Source of the DNA: Strobilurus pachycystidiatus
Lineage: Eukaryota; Basidiomycota; Agaricomycetes; Agaricales; Physalacriaceae
NCBI GenBank assembly: GCA_019915135.1
Contig: JAHLMK010000027.1
Location: forward strand, 365,920 to 429,919
DNA: 64,000 bases
Direction: 5' to 3'
Shown here: positions 47,806-60,193 of the stretch, one piece after another
Layout of the letters: every line of letters starts with the position of its first letter
Numbering within the stretch: position 1 is the stretch's first letter
Notes under the pieces: generated by a model
What the model was told of the DNA's origin: nothing
The model's input: only the letters and a program-made list of their open reading frames with translations
The model's database searches: none
Made by a program: the position numbers and the translations under genes

Positions 47806-50800
47806 ATGGCCAAGGACAAGCCCAAAGGCAAGGGGCAGAAGTCTATCACCTCCTTCTTTGCTGGAAAGAATGGCAAGCCAGCCAAAGAGGAAACAGTCAA
47901 GGACGACCCGTCCTCGGACGTCGAGATGGAGGTCGACGACTCCCCGGCCCAAACGAAAAAGACAGGCAAGGCCAACGCCATCGACGCGTCCGACCTCCCC
48001 CCAATACACGACATTCCCACCATATTCTCAGACCTCGTCAGCCGCATACCAAAGATAGGCGACGTGGCCCAACACGTCTCCGGCCGCAAGCTACGCGTTG
48101 CCACGATGTGTTCTGGCACCGAATCCCCCCTTCTCGCCCTGGAACTCATCCAGAAGTCTATCTTGGACCAGCATGGAGTTTTGCTCGACATCGAACACGT
48201 CTTTTCGTGCGAAATCGAGCCATTCAAGCAGGCGTATATCGAGCGGAATTTCCACCCGCCTCTTCTCTTCCGCGACGTATGTGAGCTGGGAAATCCTGAA
48301 GCGTACGCGACTTGCGTGTTTTTCTCATAGACAATGCTGACGCGCTCTTAGTCACACTGCGTACGGTGCCTTAGCGCCCGTCCCCGGCGATGTTGACCTT
48401 CTAGTGGCTGGTACCTCGTGCGTCGACTACTCCAACCTCAACAACGAGAAGCAAGATATCGACGCGAACGGCGAGTCTGGTCGCACCTTTAGGGGAATGA
48501 TGTCCTGGGTCACCAATCATCGTCCTCCTCTCGTCATCCTAGAGAATGTCTGCAGTGCTCCGTGGGACCGCGTTCAGGAGTATTTCGAGAAACAGGGCTA
48601 TAGCGCCGAATACTCGCGCGTGGATACCAAGCAGTTCTACATTCCCCATACGCGTACCCGAGTTTACCTCGTTGCAGTCGACAAGAAACGCAGTGACATC
48701 CCTTCAGAATGGAAGGATTTGCTTCTCAACAAGCTGAAGCGCCCTGCTTCTGCCACCCTAGACGCGTTTCTGCTGCCCTCCGACGACCCGCGTATTCATC
48801 AAGCGCGTCAAAAGCTTGTCCGAGAGAGCTATAACGCGCTTGATCGACGAACTGGCAGAACTGATTGGAGTCGATGCGAAAGTCGCCATCAGAGGGCTCG
48901 TTTAGATGAAGGCTTAGGCCCCAAGCGCCCTCTTACAGGCTGGGACGATGGTTCGTTCCACCACTCGACTGGTATTGTTCATCAGTTCTGATTTCTTTCC
49001 AGGAGGATTCTGTAAATTACCAGACTTCGCCTGGAATGACTGGGGCATTGGCCAGGTCGAACGTGTTTGGGACCTGATGGACATCAGTCTGTTGAGAGAC
49101 GCGAAAAAGGGTATCGATCCTTCGTACAAGACGTAAGCTATTCATATATTCTGAAGTCCCGCGACTAATGCCTTCCACAGACAGGTGTGGAACTTGTCGC
49201 AGAACGTGGACAGAAGTACTGGTTCAAGCAAGGTCGGGATATGTCCTTGTTTGACTCCGTCTATGATCCCCTACATCACCAACCGAGGAGGTCCTATGAT
49301 TGGCTTGGAGGCGCTTTCGATGCAAGGGCTGCCTGTGGACAAGCTGCTTCTGACTCGGGAAACTGAGGATCAGCTTGCAGACCTTGCAGGCAACGCCATG
49401 TCGACCACGGTCGTGGGTGCCTGCATCTTAGCAGCTCTAGTCTGCGGCAGGAAACTGCTCAAGGCTGGCGACGATTTGGAGAGCTACGAGTCAAAGAAGG
49501 GAACTCAAGTTAATGAAGAAGTTGATGATGCCGCCATGCAGGTGGATCAGCCCACGGAGGTCATTGCTCCTGGTGACCGCATCGTCGGCGAGGATTCTCT
49601 CGTCGCACACCCACTTCATCTCGACGCTTCAGGAGTTCATTCTCTTTCCGAGCTGCTCATCAGCGCTGAGAAGAGTGCTCGACTGTGCGAATGTGAGGGG
49701 CGGATCGACATGACCGCCCGTGAACTCCTGCGCTGCGAAGATTGTGGGACACCCTTCTGTAAGAAGTGCTGTGGTCGACCAGAGCACAGACCCCAGCCCA
49801 TCGACCTCACCCTCAATCCCCGGATGCCACCATCCGACTTCGCCAATACGCTGAAGGCCATCCTTCCCATGTCCATCTCCTTCCCAAGTATCACAGAAGA
49901 ATGCATCGACGCCGCGAAGGTTGCTGCTGATGTCGACATCCCGGAGAAGCGCTGGCTCGACTGGCGTTCTGCTACTCTTCGCGCGGCTCGATCCGACTTG
50001 CGCTTTGTGGAGCCTAAGCGACAGGAAATCTGGAGTGTCATGTACGAGTCGCCGGATGCGACTCTCGAACTCTTCTTGCACCCCCGGCAGCCAGAATGGC
50101 GGTTGTTTGCGAAGCCTTTGAAGGCCGAGCCCGCTAATGCGGAAATTCGCCAATTACTCGAGACTCCGGTTGGTCGATTCACCTGCCAGGGAGGTCTGCT
50201 GGAGGGACGATGGGAGTTTGCGCTCCCTTACCTGTCATCAATTGCGGTCACAATCGAGGGTCAAGGAGAACTTGCTCCTTCGTGGGAAGCACGCCTTGGA
50301 CTCACGCAGGCTGAATTCAAGGACAAGATGGTCTACCCCCAAATCAAGGTGACCGTTGCGGATGAGGACGTCAAACAGCTCGATCGCGATATTTCTGGAG
50401 TCTACACTCTCTTCGAGCACTGCGGGACTGCGAATGGCGCTCTGCACAAGCGGTGCATCGAAAATGAGGCCTTGCCACCTTTGTTCATGCTCTTGGACCC
50501 TCACCGCACGAACGATTCCGATGACAGTTTCGTGTTCTCCATCAGCAGACGTCGCCACCAGTACGGCGAATCCAGGCCTATCATCGCCAAGCTCGATTCA
50601 CGCTGGCGTCAAAGCGACAAACAGGGAAGCGAGAAGGTTACATGTCGTCTCCATTGCAAATGGGTGGCGTCGGAAAACGTCTCTCTGACTGTATGTTACT
50701 TTTTGCGGTCTGCGTTCTTCCTTGCTCAAACGTCTCTCTAGCCGTCGAAGATTGAGAATGCCATGTTCGCGGTTCCGGGAGACACGCTCCAGATCGATAC

Positions 50801-53800
50801 TTCTGGTGACGCTTGCCGAAGTGCTACTGCTCTTCTGACATGCTCTGTGCCGTTGACAGAACAGGCGGCGGTTGGATGGACTCGAGGGGATTGGAAGGAT
50901 ATTGACAAGGTTCACGAGAGAGGGACCTTCAAGATGCTTGCATGGGTCTTGGAGCGCGTTCGCGACGTTGGTGGAAATGTCAACTCATGGCAAGATGCTC
51001 ATCTCGAGGACATGAGCTGTAGCTGTGAACGGTGCTCTCCCAAGCCTCCTAGCATCGAATGGAGGCAGGTTGGGAAGAAGATTCTGCCCATCGAGGATCC
51101 AGTTCAGGCTGGGGAGTACGAACGTCGCCTTAAGAGTCGCCCCAGCCCCTTCGTTACCCAGCTGAAGCTGACTGATGATAGCGTTGGTCGCGTGCGCATT
51201 GGAGTCAATATTCCTTCCCTTCTCCATCGCGCCCTCGCTCGTCTTCCAGCCGCACGCCGCGCCGAGGCGCCTAATCTCACCTGGAAACTTGACACCAATT
51301 TCACGCCGTCTGTCTACATCGACCTTCCAAAGTTCCAGATTCTGAGTAACAAGAACGATTCTGAGCATGCTCAACCACCCAACTTCAAGCTGCCACTTCG
51401 CGTCGAGCAGCTGCGTTCCTTGGAGTGGATGATCAAGCAGGAGTCTCGAAAGGCCCCTCCTTTCATAGAGGAAGAGATTTCCGAGAGCGTTTTGGCCGCT
51501 TTGGGGTGGCGTGCTGAAGGACGTGCTCAACGCCCCGTTCATATTCGTGGAGGTGTTCTTGCCGATCAAGTCGGTTATGGAAAAACCGCGATCACGCTCG
51601 CTCTGACGGATTGCACTTCCCAAGATGTCGCCAAAGAGTTCAAGGAGCTGGGTCGCGTTCCAGGCAAAGTCTCGATCAAGGGCACGCTCGTCATCGTCCC
51701 GCCTCATCTTACCCGCCAATGGGAGTCAGAGGTGCGGAAGTTTATGAAGAAGGGAAAAAAGGTTGTGCAGCTAGCGACCGTTTCGAACTTGAACTCGGTA
51801 ACCGTCGAGGATTTCATGGAGGCTGACTACATCGTCGTCGCCTCGAACATCTTCAAGAGCAATGTATATCTCGAGAACCTTGAGCTACTATCTGGAGCTG
51901 GTAAACTGCCGACGAAGGAGGGAAGACATTTCAATGCCGTCTTGGAGAAGATCCTTGTCGCCATGAAAGGCCAAGTCGATCGCCTTCAGGATGATGGCTC
52001 TCAAGCTGTTATGCAGGAGATTCACGATGCGCAAAAGCGACGTATGTGCTCACGCATACTTTCAACCTCGTATCTAACATCTTCACAGTCAAGGAAGAGG
52101 AGGAGCGCATCGCCAAGGCCGTTCAGTCAAAGCGACTCAAGGGCAAATCGTATCGGGACGCGGCAGATCGCAAAGAAGCGGCAAAGGAGGCTGCTCCCGC
52201 ACCTCCGGCAGCCGAACGTACATCCAACATACGTCCTCGAGGCGATAAAGTCGAAGTTGTCATACCCCTCCGCCGCCCGACAGGAGCCAATGCTTCCTCC
52301 TCACCGTCATCTACCGCCGCTCCTTCCTCCTCTGCGGCCGAGGATGATAGTGCTTCCGAGACCGAAAAGCGTCGTCCCAGGCGCAAGACCGCTAAAGCAG
52401 TGATCATTATGTCGGACGATGAAGAAAGTGAAGAGGAAGTAAAGCCCAAGAAGTCGAAGTCGAAGTCGAAGGCCAAGCCGACAAAGGCGACGACGAAGTC
52501 CAAGTCGAAGCGCGCTACTTCGGATGATGAAGACTTCTCGATGGGTTCCTCAGGTGAGGAGAACGCCGACGAAGACGAGGAAGAGGACGAAGACACCGTG
52601 CACTCCTCCTCAGAAGCCGACGACGACAGCGAGGACGATGTTCCCAGGAAGAAGAGGAAACCTGTGAAGAAGGTAGCCCCAAAACCGAAGCCGAAGCCCA
52701 AACCATCCCGGAAAAAGTCTGCATCGTCCTCCGCTGCTTCGTCTGACGATGATGCCGCCATGGACGTCGACGAATCGGATGCTGCGAGCACTCAATCCAA
52801 AAAGCGGAAGGCGAAAACTGACGGAGACCAACCAGCAAAACGACAGAAGCGCGTTGATTCTGACCCCTGGAAACTCGAATCTAAGCCCGTCCGCAACGAC
52901 TGGACGCAGATGAAAGCTCCTCCATTCGAGATGTTCCATTTCTCTCGAGTCGTCGTTGATGAATATACATACCTGGACGGCAAGCCCCATGCGCTCATCA
53001 CTCGGCTCACATCTTCGCGACGCTGGGTCCTCTCGGGTACCCCGCCAATTCACGACTTTGCTGCACTCAAGACCATTGCTGCTTTCCTCGACATCCACTT
53101 GGGTGTGGACGATGATGGTGAAGGCCAATCGACCGAAGTCAAACGGAGAAGAAGGGAGCAGACAGGTAACGGAACTTGTAAAGATATAGCCACCCGGCTG
53201 ATTTCAGTCCAGACGTGGAGAAGTTCCATTCCTTCCGAGAGGTGCACACGCTCGAATGGCACGCTCATCGACATCAATTGGGCCAAACTTTCCTCGATCA
53301 GTTCGTCCGTCAGGTCAGCAGGTCCCATGCCTATGCATTCATTTCTCTGACTGGATTTTCAGAATATTGCGGAGATCGACGAAATTCCATGGCAAGAGGA
53401 AATCGTTGACATCGACTTGCCTGCTGCTGAGCGAGCCATCTACTTGGAACTTGAGCATTACCTCCGCAATCTCGACATGACTATGAAGAAGAGCAAGAAG
53501 ACGGAAAGTGACCGAGAAAAGCGTCTCGCCAAGGCTTTGGGTGATAGCAAGTCAGTATTAAACAAGGTTCTTGCTACTCTGCGATTCTCATCATTTGCAG
53601 GTCGGCAGAGGAGGCCCTACTCAAACGTTGTTCTCATTTCGATCTTGACGTCGCGTCGGACGAGCCCAAGAAGGGCAAGAAGAAGAAGGACCAGGACGAT
53701 AATGACGACGGTCAGCGCAATGCTATGAGGGCTTGCGACATCATTGTCCAGGAGCGCGAAAACCAACTAGAGGAGTGCAAAGCCGAGTTGCTTTCAGCGG

Positions 53801-54896
53801 TTCTCGAGGGCATGAAACGCGAGAAAGCCCTCAGTCACGTCCCGAACGAGTCTATGTTCAACGAATGGATTCGCATCTGCCGTAGCGAAGAGGGCGTGGA
53901 GGATCGGGAAGCTATCGAGATTGTTCGGCAAACCTTGGACGAGGCTGGTGTTGGTGTGGTCAAAGCCAAGACCAAGAAGGACGACACCAAGCTGACAGAA
54001 AAGGTCGCAGCCGCGGTCTGGGAGCACAGGGAGAAGACACACGAGATCCGTCGTCTGACCAAGGAGCTTGTCGGTCGTGTTCGGTCACTTCGGTACTTCA
54101 AGGTCGTGCGAGATCTTCAGAAGCAACGGGAGACACCCCCTGACGTTGACTGCCCTAAATGCGGTCGGAAAAGTCTGCCGGTCTCTGACGTTGCAGTCCT
54201 ATCCTCTTGTGGACATATGGGCTGCCTTTCATGTGTCAACTCGTGTGCAAGCACAGAGGAGTGCGTCTATGCTGCTTCTGGTTTCTGCAAGAGTGCCGCC
54301 CGAGCTGTCAACATCGTCGATGCGGAAACCCTCGGTGTTGATGATGAGGCTCGAGACAAGGGACGACACTTTGGAATGAAGCTAGAACGTGTCGTCAAGT
54401 TGATCAAGTGAGTTCCTTGTTGACGCCGCTTACTGTCGTTACTGATCTTGCCTTTTCTAGGGATAGCATCGGCGGTGATGAACGCGTCCTCGTTTTCGTT
54501 CAGTTCCCTGACTTGATGAAGAAAGTTGGCGAGGCCTTCGCTTACAACAAGATCCCTTATTTGGAGATCAAAGGCACGGCGACAGTCAAGAGTAAGAATC
54601 TCGAAGCGTTCCAGAACAACAGCAAGGAGCGCGTTTTGCTTCTGAACGTCATGGACGAGAGCGCAAGCGGGGCGAACTTGACCTCCGCCAACCATGCCAT
54701 CTTTCTGTCGCCGCTGCTTGCCCCGTCGAAGGAGATATACAGGGCTTGCGAAACGCAGGCGGTCGGTCGATTGGTGCGGTACGGGCAAACGCAGTTGGTT
54801 CACGTCCATCGCTTCGTTACCAAGAACACCATCGACGAAGATATCTATACCAAACGTCGAGTGGAGAAAGAGCAAGAGGAACTTGCAAAGAATTGA
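47806..54896 (+). CDS. C5-cytosine DNA methyltransferase fused to RING-SNF2 helicase (DNMT/RAD8-like)
   Basis: One gene of about 2,200 codons with ten or so short introns. Residues 10-20 (GQKSITSFFAG) form a PIP-box-like sequence. The methyltransferase domain has motif I ATMCSGTESPLLAL, motif IV TSCVDYSNLNN, motif VI LENVCSAPW, motif VIII HTRTRVYLVAV and motif X GNAMSTTVVGA. A cysteine-rich pair of short clusters follows (LCECEGR, CEDCGTPFCKKCCG). The SNF2 ATPase has Walker A ADQVGYGKTAI, a long Lys/acid-rich insert (about 52100-52850), DEYT in motif II, VLSGTPP in motif III, a RING (CPKCGRK, CGHMGCLSC) and motif VI QAVGRLVRYGQ. It belongs with the fungal methyltransferases fused to Rad5/Rad8-like helicases, related to DNMT5, which acts in ATP-dependent maintenance methylation. 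Activity is inferred. Confidence 0.9.
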
Positions 54897-55198
54897 TCTA
54901 ACTTAGTTGTTTTAGCGTAATCTCACCAATCTTGCAAGACGTTTGTACTCATACTATCTACCCTTTGTCTTATATTAAGGTACATACCTACCGGCGTCGC
55001 ACCGAGCATGCATCTGGCATGCATCATAATATATTTGTTGCGCAGCGCCCAACGATTAGCGCATCAGTGGACCCCTGGATGTTTTCTATGATCGGACGTC
55101 TCTGCAACCCTATGGAGACCCTTTGAACTTTCCTGTGGTGCTCACCTAAATTCTGTCTGTCTTTCCTTCGTCCATTCCTTCATCTTGCTTTTTGGACG
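54897..55198. other. Intergenic region
   Basis: About 300 bp between the methyltransferase-helicase and the DUF6534 gene; no features recognised. Confidence 0.4.
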
Positions 55199-56639
55199 AT
55201 GTCCGATTCGTCCTCCGCTCCGCCTGTGGATATCGGTAGACTGTTAGTGGTCCATCTTTGTGTCCTGGACGAGGCTAACCCGCTGTCGCCGACAGAACAG
55301 GGCCACTTGTAAGCGGACCACATCACAAGAGCCCCACCTTCTAAACGGTCCATTAGCTACTGGGACATTTTTTCAACTGGGGACTGTTCGGCGTCCTTAC
55401 AGTTCAAGCATGTTGGTTACCTCATCTTTGTGCGATCAGTCCTATGCTAACAACTTTTGGCTAGACATATACTACCTCGCCTTTCCAAAAGACCGCTGGT
55501 GGTCAAAAAGTATTGTCGTCACCGCATACGTCCTGGAGCTTCTGCAGACTGTCCTTGCGACGCGAGACGCGTTTCGAAATTTCGGGACGGGATGGGGGGA
55601 CATGGCGGACCTCGATAATGTGGGATGGTTGTGGTTTAGTGTGCCTACCCTCGGCTCAATCAGTGCGTCTCTGATCTTTGCACGTCTATTGTCGATTGAT
55701 TGGGCTTTTTTCAGTCAGCATGCTCGCACAAGCATTCTTTGCATGGCGCATATGGATCTTTAGCAGAAGATGGTACATATGTGGGTCCATACTTGCCGTA
55801 AGGCTTCTCTACCCCTTCAAGCGGTGACATTCTCACGCATCTTCAGCTATCGTTGACGCAAGGAACGGCGGGTATCTACGCGGGTATATCCACCCACTAC
55901 CTCGGTGTCTTCTCCAAGGTCCAATCTCATAATAAAGTCGTCACGTCGGTGCGTTTCCCCCTCACATGCCACGAGTATCCCCAAATCTAACTCAAATCAG
56001 ATATGGCTCGCTGGAACGGCTTTTTGCGATGTCATCATCGCTATGAGTATGATTTACTACCTCAATCTGTCAAGAACGGGTTTTCGTTCAACGAATGTGA
56101 TCTTGGCTAAATTTGTGCGACTCACTATCGAGACAGGGTGTGTATCTACTACTGTCGCGGGTTCCCTGTATGCTGATTTGTCCCAATCGCCTTTACCCAG
56201 AGCTGTCTGCGCCACCTTTGCTCTCCTCGATCTAATCTTCTTCCTCGTGTATAAACACAACAACTACCATCTTGCACCATCCATAGCTCTATCAAAGCTG
56301 TATTCTAACAGTCTGCTGGTGGTAGGTCAATCCGACCGTCCATGTGTCAAACACTCACCAGTCACTCAGGTTTTCAACGCGCGCGTGAGATTCGTTGGAG
56401 GACGCAGCGTTGAAATTCCTACAGACGACTACTCACTATCATCAGTCTCTATGTCCTTCAACGTCGACTTTGCCACAGGAACGTCACCCGTACACCGGCT
56501 GAGCAGAGGACGAAACGAAACGATCAATACAAGAGTATCTCGCTACCCTGATGAAGCGGAGGACCGCAGTAGCACCGATAATGTGAGCTCTAGTGGATGG
56601 CCTCACTTCAAGTTTGCGGATTCTGACTACTCTATCTAG
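55199..56639 (+). CDS. DUF6534-type multi-pass membrane protein
   Basis: A predicted seven-helix membrane protein of a family that is very common and uncharacterised in Agaricomycetes. The N-terminal exon MSDSSSAPPVDIGRL is followed by tiny exons giving TGPL then LLGHFFNWGLFGVLTVQA. Helices include IVVTAYVLELLQTVLATRDAF, LAGTAFCDVIIAMSMIYYL, LVRLTIETGCVSTT-like residues (here FVRLTIETGCVSTTVAG), and VCATFALLDLIFFLVY. After NNYHLAPSIALSKLYSNSLL the C-terminal tail is cytoplasmic-looking and Ser/Thr-rich. Several exon joins in the 55260-55920 part are uncertain, but the family assignment is good. It is not a STE3 pheromone receptor: the conserved receptor helices are not seen. Confidence 0.8.
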
Positions 56640-56920
56640 ACTGCTATCAAGATCAATACCGAGGACAATAACAACGGAGAGCAAGAGGAATCAGGAGATT
56701 TTCTTGCCAGGCAAAGACCTTACGCTGCTCGGAATCCAGTGCCTCTATCACCAGTGATCCCTTAACTGTTTCTACTTAGTCGTTTTACTTGCAAGTGTCG
56801 TGTAACATCAACCGTACTGTACTCGCTTTCGTGTCTTAATTTATGCTGTTTCTGCGGCCAAAGCCGAGATATCTCACCCAAAAAGGCGATCTACGTCTTC
56901 ATTCCGAACCACCACAGTGA

Positions 56921-57685
56921 ATGTGCTCAGAGGATCCAGAAGACATTCTGTCGGGGTCGCTTAAAACTTTGTACAGTTATGAACCCATAACTTTGTCCTC
57001 CGCTGGTGCTGCCTTCACCTACACTCCTCCCAACGGACAACCTATCAACCTGCGGACTCCCGACACCCAGCCATCTAACTGGGCCTTACACGCCTCTTCG
57101 ATATGGGCCTCCTCCCTCTTTTTGGTTGATCATCTAGCCCTTCTCAAACTCCCATCCACCCCCATTCGTGTCCTCGAATTGGGCGCAGGAGCAGGGCTTC
57201 CGGGCATCACGATCGCTCAAACACATCCCCACGTCGAGGTCGTGATCAGCGACTATCCAGACGTCGAGCTCATCGCGACGTTATCGGATAATGTGGCGCG
57301 TAACAATCCACACAGTAACGCGCACGCTGTCGCGTATGGCTGGGGGGACGACACGACCAAGTTGGGTGGGAAGTTCGACGTGGTCGTCGCTGCAGACACG
57401 CTCTGGAATCCAGATCTCCATTCCCTCTTCATCGATACCTTATCTCTCACCTTGAAACCCTCTCAAACCTCGGAGGCCCATCTGGTTGTTGGCCTCCACA
57501 CGGGGCGCTACACTATCGAATCCTTCTTCAAGACAGTCGTGTTAGCTGGCTTCAAAATCGCCAAGGCGATCGAGATGGAGGCTAATGGTCACGAAACGAG
57601 GGATTGGGACGTTACACGAGCCGAAAACGAGGATGAAAAGGAGCGCAGGCGGTGGGTTATCTGGATCGTCTTAACATGGGCATAG
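56921..57685 (+). CDS. METTL21/Efm7-type protein methyltransferase (Methyltransf_16)
   Basis: A SAM-dependent methyltransferase of the nicotinamide N-methyltransferase-like (Nnt1/Efm7) group; yeast Efm7 modifies the N-terminus of translation elongation factor 1A. A single uninterrupted exon of 254 residues, unusual in this intron-rich window. Motifs: WASSLFLVDHLALL, then VLELGAGAGLPGITIAQ (SAM loop), VVISDYPD, and FDVVVAADTLWNPDLH, the post-motif typical of this family. The C-terminus ends RRWVIWIVLTWA. The substrate is not proven. Convergent with the F-box gene, 104 bp apart. Confidence 0.88.
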   Translation: MCSEDPEDILSGSLKTLYSYEPITLSSAGAAFTYTPPNGQPINLRTPDTQPSNWALHASSIWASSLFLVDHLALLKLPSTPIRVLELGAGAGLPGITIAQTHPHVEVVISDYPDVELIATLSDNVARNNPHSNAHAVAYGWGDDTTKLGGKFDVVVAADTLWNPDLHSLFIDTLSLTLKPSQTSEAHLVVGLHTGRYTIESFFKTVVLAGFKIAKAIEMEANGHETRDWDVTRAENEDEKERRRWVIWIVLTWA

Positions 57686-57789
57686 GTGTGTTATTCACAG
57701 TCTCAATATGCTACAAAACATAATTGGGATCCGCACAGTACTACCAGCCGCAAGGCACTCTCGTGTCCTCGCCGTAAAGCTTGCCGAGC

Positions 57790-59526
57790 TCAAGGTGGCG
57801 CTCCAAACGTCCACACCTGGCAAGTCCTTACAGCCTGCTGTTTATCAAACTGCGGCAAGACGATTAGGAAGATTCGAGGCAGAAAATAGATGGCACTCAC
57901 CGATAAAAGACAGACATTATCTTCGGTCACCTTTATATCATACACCTGTGGGGGAACGGTGCGACGAGATACAAGATACTCTCCACTTTTGCGATGTCGT
58001 TCTTCGTGTTGCCCTTTGCTCGAGTCAATCGATGACTCCAAATTGTGGCATGGGGAGAGATCTATGATGCATAGTCGTCGGACTTTCTCGTGGTAGTCGA
58101 CGTAGACCGCGCGGCAGCCCACAGTGTACGGGCCGGTGACGATGTTCGTGTTGGGCGTGATATTCATGATGGGTCGACAAGCATGCTTCCAGTCGTTCCA
58201 AGGCACTTGGGTGGCCTTCCTCCTCGGCATCCATCTGAAGAAGTTTTCGGGGACGCAGAGCCACTTCTGGCCCACTCCCTGGTGGTTTGCCTTTGTGACG
58301 ATCACTAGCATGTTCTGTTCGGGGGCGACCGTGAAAAACGCGTTTGAGGGCACTCTGGTGTCCCACCGCGGTGATGAGCTGCTGGCAAACTCGACTTTGT
58401 TTGCGCCGCCCCATTCCGTCGGAAGCACGAAATGCCCTTTGACGGCCATCGTCATAACATCCTGAAGGTCGTATACGGAGAGATATGGCGTGCCATCTGG
58501 TGCTTTGGTAAGGCCCAAAAGGGTCCTTTCGTCCATGAAATGGAGATCCAGCTCTTTCAGCCACTGCGAAGAGCGTTGTGAGATTGCGAAAGGGAAAGTG
58601 AGACGACAGGAACGCACCCGAGCTTGGAAAGAGTGCCAATTCATGAGGAGGTGCATGATCTTCCCCCCGACAAACATCACATCTATGAGGACCTTTGCCC
58701 CGCATATTGTACTACCGATCTTCATGACCTGACCGGAGACCTGGGTATTGATGTTGTATTCGGGTGCGAAAGCCTGCGGGTGTACATTCCTGGTGCGCAT
58801 ATCCCTGAAGTGGACGTTGAGGGCAACATGCTTCTCGGGATTATTGCTTTTCGTACTTATGAGAATTGTGTGATGAAGGTGGGGCATTTTACACGTACAT
58901 ATGGCAATGAACAGTCATCAACAAGCCTTGGACCTGGTCAATAGCGATATCCTCGGCATGCGGGCATTGATGCGCGACCGGTTGGGTGAGGGGGATCGCC
59001 AACCTGGGTGACGGAAGCTCGTACAAGTTAAGCAGGTTGAAGACTCCGTGAGGTTGGATATGGAAGAGTAGGCGGCCCGACATTCCCACTATCACGGGCT
59101 CCCGGAAAGTCAAAGTAAGCTCTTTAGTCGCGCTGCGCATGTCCCAATGTTGCCTGTACAGCTGCAGGTACTGCGAGCGTTTAGAGACCGGCAAACGGCG
59201 GTGCGAAAGCGGGCCGTCCTTCAAGCCAAAGCGACCGAGTTCAAAGCTATACCGAAGGGAAGTCACATCCCGTACCAGACGGCGGATGCGTGTGAGGGCC
59301 TAAAACATATACTTAGCGCGATGCTTATGATCGAGGAAAGTAGTTGACTGACCTTGGACGCCTTCCAGAGAGACGCGGGATCAAGGAACTCCAATATCTG
59401 GATGAGCACATCGTCGGACACCTTGAAGTAGAGATTTCTTGGGCGCACGACGGTGCTCGAAGGATACCGATGGTGAGGCATCTCGCGTTGTCGAATTGTA
59501 GATGCATCCTCTCCAGACACCGACAC
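57790..59526 (-). CDS. F-box protein of unknown target
   Basis: The N-terminal exon starts MSVSGEDASTIRQREMPHHR and holds an F-box (LYFKVSDDVLIQILEFLDPASLWKASKV). After an intron comes LRYSFELGRFGLKDGP and a long region without named domain (TKELTLTFREPVIVGMSGRLLF, LPSPRLAIPL). A further exon from about 58887 leads to HFVLPTEWGGANKVEF and WRP-like, beta-rich sequence, which may form a propeller. The last intron joins VCLLS to FDKQQAVRT and the stop lies at 57790. Agaricomycetes carry many such F-box genes. Exon boundaries in the middle are approximate. Confidence 0.78.
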
Positions 59527-60193
59527 ATTTTATAGTCGGCGCGTCATTGTCATCGCCTTGCAAAGAATAAAAGAGCGCGAGGATCCTGAAGACCATTGCA
59601 ACCAGCCAGGTCATAGCACTGAAGCCCCAGCATTGTCTTTGGGGGGTGAAACTTGAGGCTGAGGACTCGGGAAAATTGTTGGTCGATAGGGCGGCTCATT
59701 GTGAGGAACAAGGCTTTTTGTGAGGGTGCCGACCCGCGTTGATGAGGAAAGATTGGCTGCCATGTCAACTCGACCATATGTGGACACGAGCGGACGGATC
59801 GCCCACGAAGCGTGAGGAGAGCAAACAATTACCGACAATAGGATCCATTGGGCGGGGCGCGACTTGCCTAAAGCGGAGCTGACCTAAGCGTCGGGCATGC
59901 CTGGACGCGTCCCGCACCACATAATAGCCAGACCATGAGCCCCGTAAAGGTAGATGAAGTGCAATTGTTTAGATTCTGACGGTCTGCGCGCAATTGTGAA
60001 GCGGATGATGTGCATTTGGCCCAGTCTTGCTGCAAACGAGGATTAGCGGACTTTAGCGGTGCTTGAATTCTGCAAAAGGGCCTGACCGTGTCGAGCTGTC
60101 ACTGTCAGCTGGAGTCACACCGTGACCCGGACCGTAGTCAGCTCCACACCGTCCTCTGCTTCCGACCGTCAACTTGCCTGCTCGTCGCATACC
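59527..60193. other. Divergent intergenic region
   Basis: About 670 bp between the F-box start and the CRIPT start. Open frames at 59550-59838 on the minus strand lack any domain and are not annotated. Confidence 0.4.

Noticed and set aside
55199..56639. Possible STE3-type pheromone receptor partner for the pheromone-like gene
   Set aside because: The membrane protein fits DUF6534, not the receptor family; receptor helices and loop residues are not seen, and it lies 13 kb away.
59550..59838. Minus-strand frames upstream of the second F-box gene
   Set aside because: No domain, no good splice path to the F-box exon, and composition like intergenic sequence.
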